NCBI RefSeq assembly: GCF_017916515.1
Contig: NZ_JAFMTA010000001.1
Coordinates: 3,089,127-3,153,126 of the forward strand
Length of the DNA stretch: 64,000 bases
From: Naasia sp. SYSU D00948
Lineage (GTDB): Bacteria; Actinomycetota; Actinomycetes; Actinomycetales; Microbacteriaceae
Reading direction: 5' to 3'
The translations under genes were made by a program, and so were the position numbers. This document shows positions 17,980 through 25,870 of this stretch, one piece after another (the first letter of the stretch is position 1; the number at the start of each line of letters is the position of its first letter). The notes under the pieces are model-generated. The model searched no databases. It had not been told where the DNA came from and was given only the letters and a program-made list of their open reading frames with translations.

Positions 17980-18084
17980 GTGCGTCGAGACTACGTCGCG
18001 CCGTCGCGACACGCCAAGGGCGCCCCCCGCCTCCCCTCGGGGTGGCCCGGAGCCCGCCGCCGGTTTCGGTATCGTCGGGGGATC

Positions 18085-18825
18085 ATGGCCTGGCGCACCG
18101 TCATCGGTCTCGTGCGTCTCGCCGCCGCCACAGCCGGGATCGTCGCCCTCGTCGCCCGCTTCCTCTACGGCGCGAGCTTCCGCAGCTTCGTCTCGACCGA
18201 CTTCTTCGGGTACCTCACGGTGCAGAGCAATCTCGCCGCGGTCGGGGTCCACCTGTTCGCCGGCATGCTGGCTCTGCGCGGTCAGGCGGAGTCGCGGCGC
18301 TTCACCGAGCTCCGGGCCGCCGTCACCTGCTTCCTCCTGGTCGCCGGGATCGTGTTCGGGATCCTCGCGAGCCAGGCGCCGAGCCAGGGCTACCGGCTCG
18401 ACGTGCCCTGGTCCGACCAGGTGCTGCACTTCTTCCTGCCCACGTACGCGCTGGTCGACTGGCTCGTGTTCCCCGGACGGCAGCGGGTGCGCTGGCGCAC
18501 CCTGCTCTGGATGCTCGCCTACCCGGTGGCGTGGGGCCTCGTCACGATCGTGCGCGGCCAGCTCGTGGGCTGGTACCCCTACTTCTTCCTCGACCCGGCG
18601 CAGGCCGGCTACCCGCTCTCGTTCCTCCTCTACTCGGCGGGGGCGCTCGGGCTGTTCCTGGCGATCGGCGTCGGCCTGACCGCGGCGACCCGCACGCCGC
18701 CGCTCGCCGAGCAGGACCTGCGGCGGCCGATCACCGACCACGGTCCCGGACGGCTCGCGCGAGCGGTGCTCGCCCTCACTCCCCCGCCGCGGCGAACGGC
18801 GCGAGGCTCGACACCACGGCGGTGA
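18085..18825 (+). CDS. Pr6Pr-like six-helix membrane protein
   Basis: 246 residues with six predicted membrane segments and an acidic-loop arrangement typical of Pr6Pr proteins: FLYGASFRSFVSTDFFGYLTVQSN, then VLHFFLPTYALVDWLVF and PVAWGLVTIVRGQLVGWYPYFFLDP. Function of the family is not established. ATG at 18085 follows a plausible GGGG element. Its 3' end overlaps the convergent amine-oxidase-like gene by 50 bases. Confidence 0.75.
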   Translation: MAWRTVIGLVRLAAATAGIVALVARFLYGASFRSFVSTDFFGYLTVQSNLAAVGVHLFAGMLALRGQAESRRFTELRAAVTCFLLVAGIVFGILASQAPSQGYRLDVPWSDQVLHFFLPTYALVDWLVFPGRQRVRWRTLLWMLAYPVAWGLVTIVRGQLVGWYPYFFLDPAQAGYPLSFLLYSAGALGLFLAIGVGLTAATRTPPLAEQDLRRPITDHGPGRLARAVLALTPPPRRTARGSTPRR

Positions 18826-20188
18826 GCAGGGCGTCGTCCTCCAGCTCGGCGAGGCTCTCGGCGGCCTCGGCGCCGACCAGCCCGACGAGCACGGGATCGC
18901 CCGTGAGGGGGCGGAGGTTGACCCAGTCGGCGATCGGCAGGCCTCCCCCGAGGACGGACCAGAGGACGGCGTCGCTGTCCCAGAAGGCCTCGTCGAAACG
19001 GACCCAGACGAGGTCCGCGACCCCGACCCCCAGCTCGGCCACGGCCGTGCGCTGCGCGAACGGGAGCGCGGGGTCGAACGTGAGCCCCTGGTTCTGCAGG
19101 ACTCCGAGCGGCACGGTGACGACGGCACGGTCCACGCTGACCGCCTCGCCCGTCCCGAGGCGCAGGCTCACGCCCTCCTCGCTGTAGCTCACGGTCGTCA
19201 CGGGCGTCGAGAGCCACACGTCGAGCCCGTCGACCAGGTCGGCGACGAGCCGATCGAAGCCGCCGAGCACGAGCCGTCCACCGGTGCCCGGGGAATCCAG
19301 GGAGGCGTACCACGAGGAGAGGTCGGCGGTGGACGCGCCGAGCGGAAGGGCGACGCGCTCCCGGAGGTACGCCGCGAGCCGGTCCTCCTGCGACGGCTGC
19401 CCGTCGCCCGACAGCTCGCCCGCACCGGACTCGCGGAGGGCGTCCTCGAGCGACACGTCGGTGGGCCTGCCCGCCGCCCACTCGAGGGCGGTCCGCACCG
19501 CCTGCTCGCCCACGGGATCCGGCTCGGCGCCCTCGCCGTCCGATGTCACGAGCAGCGGCACGGGAGGGACGTCGCGCGCGTCGACCTCGAGCCGGTCGAG
19601 CACGGCCGAGAGGCTCTCCGCACCGCGCCCGCGGACCCACGCCGCTCCCAGCTCGACCGGCACGGGCCACTCGTCGCTCGACACGGTCGAGATGCGGCCG
19701 CCGATCCGGTCCCGGGCCTCGATCAGGGTCACCGTGTGCCCGTACTCCGCGAGCCTCCGTGCGGCCGTCGCCCCGGCGGCACCGGCGCCGATCACGGCGA
19801 CGCGCTCCGGACCCGCGGTCGCCGCCTGCACCTCCGCGGCCGCCCGGACGCCGGACTCGATGGCCCCGCCGACCGTGCCGGGGTCGTCGTCCGAGGTCGC
19901 CTCGCCGGCGAAGAACACGCGCTCGCCCACCGGCGTGCGCAGGGCGGCCCGCTGCTCGGGCGACGAGCCGACGGCGACGTAGCTGTACGCCCCGCGCGCG
20001 AACTGGTCGCTCCCCCACCGGCTGCGGACGAGGGCCGCGGGCGCCGGCACTCCCGACATCGGGGATGGCGTCGGCGTGGGGGTGGGCGTGGGGGTCGGCC
20101 CCGGATCCTGGGGCGTGCACGCCGACAGGACCAGCACCGAGAGGCCGGACGCGGCCCCGGTGAGGAAAGTCCGTCGCGTGAAGCTCAT
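18776..20188 (-). CDS. Circularly permuted FAD amine-oxidase-like protein with Tat/lipoprotein signal
   Basis: 470 residues. The N-terminus has a twin-arginine motif (TRRTFLTG), a hydrophobic core and lipobox LSAC (Cys24), then a Thr-Pro repeat linker. Residues 50-125 are the block that normally ends monoamine oxidases (RSRWGSDQFARGAYSY ... ERVFFAGEATS ... GTVGGAIESGVRAA). Only after that comes the N-terminal FAD fold: VAVIGAGAAGATAARRL (GAGAAG at 134-139), LIEARDRIGGR. The rest is the substrate domain and the protein ends where the canonical C-terminal block would begin. So the usual chain order is rotated. It should be exported folded with FAD. Substrate unknown. Confidence 0.8.
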   Translation of the reverse strand: MSFTRRTFLTGAASGLSVLVLSACTPQDPGPTPTPTPTPTPSPMSGVPAPAALVRSRWGSDQFARGAYSYVAVGSSPEQRAALRTPVGERVFFAGEATSDDDPGTVGGAIESGVRAAAEVQAATAGPERVAVIGAGAAGATAARRLAEYGHTVTLIEARDRIGGRISTVSSDEWPVPVELGAAWVRGRGAESLSAVLDRLEVDARDVPPVPLLVTSDGEGAEPDPVGEQAVRTALEWAAGRPTDVSLEDALRESGAGELSGDGQPSQEDRLAAYLRERVALPLGASTADLSSWYASLDSPGTGGRLVLGGFDRLVADLVDGLDVWLSTPVTTVSYSEEGVSLRLGTGEAVSVDRAVVTVPLGVLQNQGLTFDPALPFAQRTAVAELGVGVADLVWVRFDEAFWDSDAVLWSVLGGGLPIADWVNLRPLTGDPVLVGLVGAEAAESLAELEDDALLTAVVSSLAPFAAAGE

Positions 20189-20240
20189 CCTGGCGCTCAG
20201 CCTAGTCAGCGGCGCCCCCGGTCCCGGCTAGGGTGTGCCC

Positions 20241-21005
20241 GTGCGCCACGAGCCCGCGGTCGTCGCCCGGCTCCGCGCCGCGGGCTCCGTCTTCGCCGAG
20301 GAGGAGGCGGCGCTCCTGACCGCCGAGGCCGCGGACGACGCCGAGCTCGCGGTCCTCCTCGAGCGCCGGACCGCCGGCGAGCCCCTCGAGGTCGTCCTCG
20401 GCTGGGCGCTCTTCCGCGGCCTGCGCATCGCCGTCGAGCCGGGGGTGTTCGTGCCGCGCCGGCGCACCGAGCTGCTCGCGCGGGAGGCGGTGCGGGCGGC
20501 CTCGGCCGGCGCCGTCGTGGTGGACCTCTGCTGCGGCACGGGCGCGGTCGCGGCGGCCGTCCTCGCGGCGGTGCCCGGCGCCGAGGTCCATGCGGCCGAC
20601 GTGGATCCCGCCGCCACGCGGTGCGCCCGCCGGAACCTCGGCGGCGCCGCCGCGGTCCACACCGGGGATCTCTACGACGCGCTGCCGGCGTCCCTCCGCG
20701 GCCGGGTCGGCGTGCTCGCGGCCAACGCCCCGTACGTGCCCACGGCCGCCGTCGGCACCATGCCGAGGGAGGCCCGCGAGCACGAGGCGCTCGTGGCGCT
20801 CGACGGCGGCGCCGACGGACTCGATCTGCACCGCCGGATCGCATCGGGCGCGGCGTCGTGGCTCGCGCCCGGCGGTCGGGTGATGATCGAGACCAGCAGG
20901 AGCCAGGCCGCCGGCACCGCCGCACTGCTGCGGGGCGCCGGCCTGCGGACCCGGATCGTGCACTCGTCGGCGCTGGACGGGACCGTCGCTCTCGGCCGGC
21001 GCTGA
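20241..21005 (+). CDS. PrmC/HemK-like N5-glutamine methyltransferase
   Basis: SAM-dependent methyltransferase related to the enzymes that methylate the GGQ glutamine of release factors. 254 residues. SAM motif VVDLCCGTGAVAAAV, then the catalytic motif NAPYVPT in place of the usual NPPY, and an early EVVLGWALFRGLRI block as in the family. The altered N-A-P-Y suggests a paralogue with another protein substrate. I start at GTG 20241 because TAGGGT (20229-20234) ends 6 bases before it, giving a leaderless message; GTG 20235 would overlap the -10. Confidence 0.8.
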   Translation: MRHEPAVVARLRAAGSVFAEEEAALLTAEAADDAELAVLLERRTAGEPLEVVLGWALFRGLRIAVEPGVFVPRRRTELLAREAVRAASAGAVVVDLCCGTGAVAAAVLAAVPGAEVHAADVDPAATRCARRNLGGAAAVHTGDLYDALPASLRGRVGVLAANAPYVPTAAVGTMPREAREHEALVALDGGADGLDLHRRIASGAASWLAPGGRVMIETSRSQAAGTAALLRGAGLRTRIVHSSALDGTVALGRR

Positions 21006-21083
21006 GGCTCCGCAGGGCCAACCCGAAGGCCGGACGGGGTAGCGTGACGGGGTTTGCATCCGCTCCCCCGGAAGTCGGTCCCC

Positions 21084-22061
21084 GTGCCCCGTCGCCTCCT
21101 GCCCCTCCTCTCCTCGGCCGCGCTCCTCGCCGCCCTCACGGCGTGCAGCTCGGACGCCCCCGCCCCGTCCGCGTCGACCCCGACGGCCGACGCCGCCGTC
21201 GACGTGTGCTCGGCCACGTCGGGCGCGGCGTCCGAGGCCGTCGCGGTGACGGGCGAGCTCGGGACGGCGCCCACGGTGACGTTCGAGGCGGGCATCGACG
21301 CCGGCACGACCGAGCGCACGACGGTGATCGAGGGCGGCGGCGACGAGGTCACCGCCGGCTCCAGCGCGACCGTGGCCTACAGCATCTACAACGGCGGCAC
21401 CGGCGAGCTCATCGAGACCTACGGGTATGCCGACGACCAGCCGGTGACCTTCGCCGCCGACGCCACCAAGCTCCTGCCCGGGCTCGCCAAGACGATCGGC
21501 TGCGCCACCGTCGGCTCCCGGATCGCGTCCGTCATCCCCGCCGCCGAGGCGTGGGGCGCCGAGGGCAACGAGCAGGTCGGCGTCGCGGCCGGGGCCTCCC
21601 TGGTGGCCGTCATCGACATCGAGTCCGTGGTGCCGACCCGCGCCTGGGGCGAGGAGCAGCCCGCACCCGAGGGGCTGCCGACGGTCACGCTGGCCGACGA
21701 CGGCGCCCCGACGGTTGCCGTGCCGAGCACGGACCCGCCCGCGGAGCTCCAGGTTGCGGTCCTCAAGAAGGGCGACGGCGAGGTCGTGCCGGACACGGCC
21801 ACGGTGACGGTCCAGTACCAGGGCGTGCAGTGGGACACCGGCGAGGTCTTCGACCAGAGCTGGGGATCGGGACCGACGTCGTTCTCCCTCGATCAGGTCG
21901 TCCCGGGCTTCTCGCAGGCGATCGCCGGGCAGACCGTCGGCTCACAGGTGCTCGCGGTGATCCCGCCGGCCCTCGCCTACGGCGAGGCGTCGGGCGAGAA
22001 CGCCCACGAGCTCGCGGGCAAGACGCTGATCTTCGTGATCGACATCCTCGCCATCAACTGA
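21084..22061 (+). CDS. Lipoprotein with two FKBP-type peptidyl-prolyl isomerase domains
   Basis: 325 residues. Lipoprotein signal with LAALTAC, then two FKBP domains in tandem: the first (about 90-195, QPVTFAADATKLLPGLAKTI) is diverged; the second (about 225-325) keeps the active-site pattern VTVQYQGVQWDTGEVFDQSW, VPGFSQAIAGQ and IPPALAYG. It should help fold exported proteins. The frame opens at a TTG at 21054, but GTG 21084 has GGAAG 9 bases upstream and begins the signal peptide cleanly. A strong terminator follows. Confidence 0.9.
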   Translation: MPRRLLPLLSSAALLAALTACSSDAPAPSASTPTADAAVDVCSATSGAASEAVAVTGELGTAPTVTFEAGIDAGTTERTTVIEGGGDEVTAGSSATVAYSIYNGGTGELIETYGYADDQPVTFAADATKLLPGLAKTIGCATVGSRIASVIPAAEAWGAEGNEQVGVAAGASLVAVIDIESVVPTRAWGEEQPAPEGLPTVTLADDGAPTVAVPSTDPPAELQVAVLKKGDGEVVPDTATVTVQYQGVQWDTGEVFDQSWGSGPTSFSLDQVVPGFSQAIAGQTVGSQVLAVIPPALAYGEASGENAHELAGKTLIFVIDILAIN

Positions 22062-22076
22062 TCCGCGGCGGACGAC

Positions 22077-22111
22077 AGCGAGCCCCGGCGGTGCTTCCGC
22101 CGGGGCTCGCT
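22077..22111. terminator. Bidirectional hairpin terminator between FKBP and FHA genes
   Basis: Perfect 15-bp stem (22077-22091 with 22097-22111), 5-base loop TGCTT, placed between two convergent stops at 22061 and 22128. Confidence 0.85.
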
Positions 22112-22127
22112 TCTCGTCCGTGCTGTG

Positions 22128-23021
22128 TCAGACGGCCTCGACCTCGACGACCGCGGAGCCGCCCAGGTTGAGCGAGTCGCCGGGCAGGAGCCGGATCGCC
22201 TCGTCGCTCGGGACCAGGCGCGGCGACCCGGCGCGGGTCAGGACCGTCCCGTTGGTGGAGGCGAGGTCGAGGGCGACGACCGCCTCGCCCTCGATGCGGA
22301 TCTCGAGGTGGTTCCGCGAGATGTCGGTGAGCACCGGGTCGAGCGCGACGTGCTCGGCCCCGGGCTCGTCGGCCCGGAGCGACGGGCTGCGTCCGAGGAC
22401 CACGGTGTGGTCGGCGACGATCCGGCGGCCGTCCTCGAGGACGAGCGCCACCGCGAGGTGTCCCTCGGGGGACTCGTCCTCGGCGTCGGGCGACTCGGGC
22501 TCCGCGGAGCCGGCGCTTCCGCGGACGAAGCCGGGGACGCGGTTGGTCTCGCCCAGCTCGTCCGTGTCGACCGACTCCGCAGCGGCCTCCTGGGTGTCGC
22601 CGAGCTCGAGGAGGGACTCGAAGAGGTCGTCCGCGTCGTCCTGGGTCGCCTCGAGGGCCGGGACCGGCGCCTCGCCCGCGACCGCGGCCGGGGCCGCCTC
22701 GCTCCCGTCGTGACGCCCGACGAGGAGCGGGAGGGCGTCGTCGATCTCCTGTCCCTCGGTGCCGGCGCGCACCTCCCTGCCGTCGGGGTCCTGGGCGACG
22801 AGGCCGCCCTGGGAGAAGACACGGAATCCGTCGCCGTTGCGGACGACGAGCACGAACTCGGCGGCGGCGTCGAGCGCGGCGAGCGCGGGGATCCTGTCCT
22901 CGGCCTCGGCGGAGCGCTCGTGCTCGCGCTGGCGACGACGGGACGGGAGAGCGTCCATGGGCTGCGGGGCGACGAGACGGACGTCCGTGCCCTCGTCGAG
23001 GGTGAGCGGTGTCGCGGTCAT
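22128..23021 (-). CDS. FHA-domain protein
   Basis: 297 residues from the ATG at 23021. A long acidic, low-complexity N-terminal region (about 190 residues) precedes one FHA domain at 205-297 with the phosphothreonine-binding pattern LGRSPS, S-R-N-H (TDISRNHLEI) and STNGT (DLASTNGTVL). Such proteins read Ser/Thr kinase signals, often in cell envelope or secretion control. The conserved FHA core is intact. GGTGG lies upstream of the ATG. The kinase at 25857-27236 is a possible writer, but nothing links them directly. Confidence 0.88.
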   Translation of the reverse strand: MTATPLTLDEGTDVRLVAPQPMDALPSRRRQREHERSAEAEDRIPALAALDAAAEFVLVVRNGDGFRVFSQGGLVAQDPDGREVRAGTEGQEIDDALPLLVGRHDGSEAAPAAVAGEAPVPALEATQDDADDLFESLLELGDTQEAAAESVDTDELGETNRVPGFVRGSAGSAEPESPDAEDESPEGHLAVALVLEDGRRIVADHTVVLGRSPSLRADEPGAEHVALDPVLTDISRNHLEIRIEGEAVVALDLASTNGTVLTRAGSPRLVPSDEAIRLLPGDSLNLGGSAVVEVEAV

Positions 23022-23343
23022 GTGATGCCACCTTCTTTCGGGATGAGGCCGACGCTCGGCAGTGTGCCCCGCTCGGGGACCCCCACAGCGCGGCACGCTC
23101 GGCGTGTCGCCATCCCGGAGGGCGCCGCGCCCCCGAATCCGCCCTCTCGCGGGGGCGTCGAGCAGCCTCGCAGGTCACAGACATGGCGTTGCACAGGAAC
23201 TGGCGTTACCGTGGCCTACGTAGTTGTGTTGTGAGCTTGCATTTCTCGGCTGCCGGTGACGGCATCCTCGGGGATCGGATCGACAGCGTGACATCGGCGT
23301 CGCGGAATCGCCGCGGCGCCCCGAGGAAGAGAAAGAGAAAGAC
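23022..23343 (+). other. 322-bp region upstream of the cold-shock gene
   Basis: Between the divergent FHA and csp genes. It holds no ORF I can support. The last 60 bases before csp are purine-rich (GAGGAAGAGAAAGAGAAAGAC) and serve as ribosome-binding region. TTGCAC at 23189 might be a -35, but no -10 fits at 16-18 bases. The length is right for a structured cold-shock leader, which I infer only from the gene type. Confidence 0.4.
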
Positions 23344-23550
23344 ATGCCGACTGGCACCGTCAAGTGGTTCAACGCAGAGAAGGGTTTCGGCTTCATCGCT
23401 CCGGATGACGGAGGGGCCGACGTGTTCGCCCACCACTCCGCCATCGACGCGCGCGGCTTCCGCTCGCTCGACGAGAACCAGCGCGTGGAGTTCGAGATCG
23501 TCGCCGGCGCGAAGGGCCCGCAGGCCTCGAACATCCGCGTCCTGTCCTGA
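23344..23550 (+). CDS. Cold-shock protein
   Basis: 68 residues, one cold-shock domain. Nucleic-acid binding motifs RNP1 (KGFGFI) and RNP2 (VFAHHS) are complete, and the start [15 protein letters not shown] is typical for actinobacterial CspA-type chaperones that melt RNA. Purine-rich Shine-Dalgarno directly upstream; a strong terminator 18 bases after the stop makes it a single-gene unit. Confidence 0.97.
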   Translation: MPTGTVKWFNAEKGFGFIAPDDGGADVFAHHSAIDARGFRSLDENQRVEFEIVAGAKGPQASNIRVLS

Positions 23551-23567
23551 CCCACTCCCAGCGCCAC

Positions 23568-23601
23568 GAAGGGGGTCCCGCCGATCGGCGGGGCCCCCTT
23601 C
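23568..23601. terminator. Hairpin terminator between csp and Mn catalase
   Basis: GAAGGGGG-T-CCCGCCG / CGGCGGG-G-CCCCCTTC hairpin with a two-base loop region and a single T-G mismatch. It ends 8 bases before the stop of the convergent catalase gene, so it can serve both. Confidence 0.8.
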
Positions 23602-23608
23602 TGCGTCC

Positions 23609-24490
23609 TCACTTCTTCTCGACCGCGTCCTTGACGATCCCCATCGTCTTCTCGACGAGGTTCGGCTTCGCCGTCGTCCCGTAGAGCCGACCGTCGGGCT
23701 GAGTGGCCGGCGGCATCGGGGCGCTCGTCCCCGGTCCTTCGCGGTAGCTGAACTGGCCTTTGCCGTCCGGTGTGGGGCCACTCGCCCATGAGCCCTCGGC
23801 GGCGGCCGCGCCGTCCGAGAAGTTGATGTACTCGTAGGAGACGCTGCGCTCCTCCTTCGACAGCGGGAAGTTGCTCGGCACCGGCAGGTCCTCGTGCCCC
23901 TCCTCGCGGAGCTCCATAGCCGCCCGGATCCACTGGTTCTGGTGCATGGTGTCCCGAGCGAGCAGGAACGACAGCAGGTCGCGGACGCCGTGGTCGTCGG
24001 TCATGTGGTACAGCCGCGCCACCTGGAGCCGGCCCTGCATCTCGGCGTTCGCGTTCGCGGTGAAGTCGGCGAGCAGGTTGCCGCTCGCCGTGATGTACGA
24101 CCCCTGCCAGGGATTCCCGTTGCTGTCCACGGCCCGCGCTCCGGCGCCGGCCACGATGGCGTGCTGCACGTCCATGCCGCCGATGACCGCTCCCAGGGCG
24201 GGATCCGCGTCGGCCGTGTCCTCGGCCCCCTGCACGGGCGTCTTCTCCAGCAGCTGCGCGATCATCACGGCGAGCATCTCGACGTGACCGAGCTCCTCCG
24301 CCCCGATGCCGAACAGCAGATCGCGGTACTTGCCCGGGAGGTGGGAGTTCCAGGCCTGGAACCCGTACTGCAGGGCGACGGTGATCTCCCCGTACTGCCC
24401 GCCGAGCACCTCCTGCAGGCGCCGGGCGAAGATCGGGTCGGGCTGGGAGGGCTTGGCCTTGAACTGGAGCTCTTGTCGATGGAAGTACAT
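23609..24490 (-). CDS. Manganese catalase
   Basis: Dismutates hydrogen peroxide with a dimanganese site. 293 residues, a ferritin-like four-helix protein. Ligands fit: Glu35 (GQYGEITVALQY), Glu66 and His69 (AEELGHVEML), then a second Glu/His pair in the region GRLQVARLY and RDTMHQNQW. The C-terminal extension with GPTPDGKGQFSYREGP is usual for the family. ATG at 24490. Bases 24343-24361 also occur exactly in the intergenic region near 41361 (see findings). Confidence 0.93.
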   Translation of the reverse strand: MYFHRQELQFKAKPSQPDPIFARRLQEVLGGQYGEITVALQYGFQAWNSHLPGKYRDLLFGIGAEELGHVEMLAVMIAQLLEKTPVQGAEDTADADPALGAVIGGMDVQHAIVAGAGARAVDSNGNPWQGSYITASGNLLADFTANANAEMQGRLQVARLYHMTDDHGVRDLLSFLLARDTMHQNQWIRAAMELREEGHEDLPVPSNFPLSKEERSVSYEYINFSDGAAAAEGSWASGPTPDGKGQFSYREGPGTSAPMPPATQPDGRLYGTTAKPNLVEKTMGIVKDAVEKK

Positions 24491-24562
24491 GTGCGTCCAA
24501 TCTGTCGGGGTTACCCCTCGACGCTAAGAAGCGCCCCGGCGCCCGTGATAGGACCTTGACTC

Positions 24563-25351
24563 ATGACGGGAGCGCGGACGAGCCTGGAAAGGCCGGGCCA
24601 GGCTCCCCGAGGAATCCTCACGGTCGCGGTCGTCATCCCGGTGAAGGACGACGCCCCGCTCCTCGCGCGATGCCTGCGGGATCTCCGCCGGCAGACACGC
24701 CCGGCGGACGAGGTGATCGTCGTCGACAACGGCAGCGCCGACGAATCCGCCGCCGTCGCGGCGGCCGCCGGAGCGCGCGTGGTGCCGGAACCGGTGCCGG
24801 GCATCCCGGCGGCCGCGTCCACCGGCTACGACGCCGCCACGGCGGACGTCCTCCTGCGCTGCGACGCCGACAGCAGGCTGCCCCCGGACTGGATCGAGCG
24901 GATGCTCCACAGCCTCAACGGCGTCGACGCGGTGACGGGCCCCGCCGTCTTCTACGACCTGCCTCCCCGCCTGCGGCCGCTGCGCCGGATCCTCGCCGAC
25001 GTCTACCTCGGCGCCTACGCCGCGACCGGTCGCCTGGCTCTCGGGCACGCACCGCTCTTCGGGTCGAACCTCGGCATGCGGCGCGCCGCCTGGCTCGAGG
25101 TCCGGTCCTCGGTGCACCGCAGCGGGACAGAGCTGCACGACGACCTCGACCTCAGCGTTCACCTCGGCGTCGGGCGCCGCATCCGGTGGAACCGCCGGCT
25201 CGTCGTGGGCATCTCCAGCCGCCCTTTCCGCGATCGCGCCGCGCTGTCGCGCCGCTTCCGGCGGGGGATGCGGACGATCCGCATGCATTGGCCCGAGGAG
25301 TACCCGCCCTACCGGTGGGCGCGACGACTCCGGGGGCCGCATCGGGAATGA
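24563..25351 (+). CDS. Family 2 glycosyltransferase
   Basis: 262 residues, soluble. GT2 fold from residue 20: [31 protein letters not shown], and the metal-binding D-x-D in [13 protein letters not shown]; the acceptor-side motif HDDLDLS stands near residue 190. No membrane helix at the C-terminus, so it is not a processive synthase. Substrates unknown. Divergent from the catalase gene with 72 bases between. Confidence 0.87.
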   Translation: MTGARTSLERPGQAPRGILTVAVVIPVKDDAPLLARCLRDLRRQTRPADEVIVVDNGSADESAAVAAAAGARVVPEPVPGIPAAASTGYDAATADVLLRCDADSRLPPDWIERMLHSLNGVDAVTGPAVFYDLPPRLRPLRRILADVYLGAYAATGRLALGHAPLFGSNLGMRRAAWLEVRSSVHRSGTELHDDLDLSVHLGVGRRIRWNRRLVVGISSRPFRDRAALSRRFRRGMRTIRMHWPEEYPPYRWARRLRGPHRE

Positions 25352-25379
25352 GGCGGGCACCGGTGCGGTTGTCGCCGGT

Positions 25380-25820
25380 ATGCCACTGAGCGGAGAGTAC
25401 GCACCCAGCACAGCCGATCACGCCCGCGAGCAGGCGGAGCTCTACGAGCGGACGGGAGGCGCCGAGGGCGGGACCCTGCGCGGGCGGCCCGTGATCGTGC
25501 TCACCACGGTCGGCGCGAAGACGGGCAAGCTGCGCAAGACCGCGCTCATGCGCGTCGAGCACGAGGGCGAGTACGCGGTGGTCGCCTCGATGGGCGGCTC
25601 GGACCGGCACCCGGTGTGGTACTGGAACATCCTCGCCCACCCCCACGTGGAGCTGCAGGACGGCCCCGTCAAGAAGGACTACCTGGCCCGGCAGGTGCAC
25701 GGCGCCGAGCGCGAGGAGTGGTGGCGCCGGGCCGCCGAGGTCTGGCCCGACTACGACGTCTACACGACGCGCACCGATCGGGAGATCCCCGTCTTCGTGC
25801 TCACGCCGATCGAGGACTGA
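25380..25820 (+). CDS. F420-dependent (deazaflavin) nitroreductase-family protein
   Basis: 146 residues, Ddn-like split beta-barrel. The cofactor-binding signature [18 protein letters not shown] is intact, followed by the usual [20 protein letters not shown]. These proteins use reduced F420, or sometimes bind other lipid-soluble cofactors, to reduce quinones and nitro compounds. The stop is 25 bases from the end of the convergent kinase gene. The presence of the gene implies the host makes F420. Confidence 0.92.
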   Translation: MPLSGEYAPSTADHAREQAELYERTGGAEGGTLRGRPVIVLTTVGAKTGKLRKTALMRVEHEGEYAVVASMGGSDRHPVWYWNILAHPHVELQDGPVKKDYLARQVHGAEREEWWRRAAEVWPDYDVYTTRTDREIPVFVLTPIED

Positions 25821-25845
25821 CGCTCGGGGACCCCGGCCGACGCCG

Positions 25846-25870
25846 TCCCCTCCCGCTCAGAGGGAGGGGA
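25846..25870. terminator. Putative bidirectional terminator
   Basis: TCCCCTCCC (25846-25854) pairs with GGGAGGGGA (25862-25870) around a 7-base loop, between the convergent F420-protein and kinase stops; it overlaps the last codons of the kinase gene. Confidence 0.5.

Noticed and set aside
23189-23217. TTGCAC with a downstream element as cold-shock promoter
   Set aside because: No -10 at proper spacing; promoter cannot be placed.
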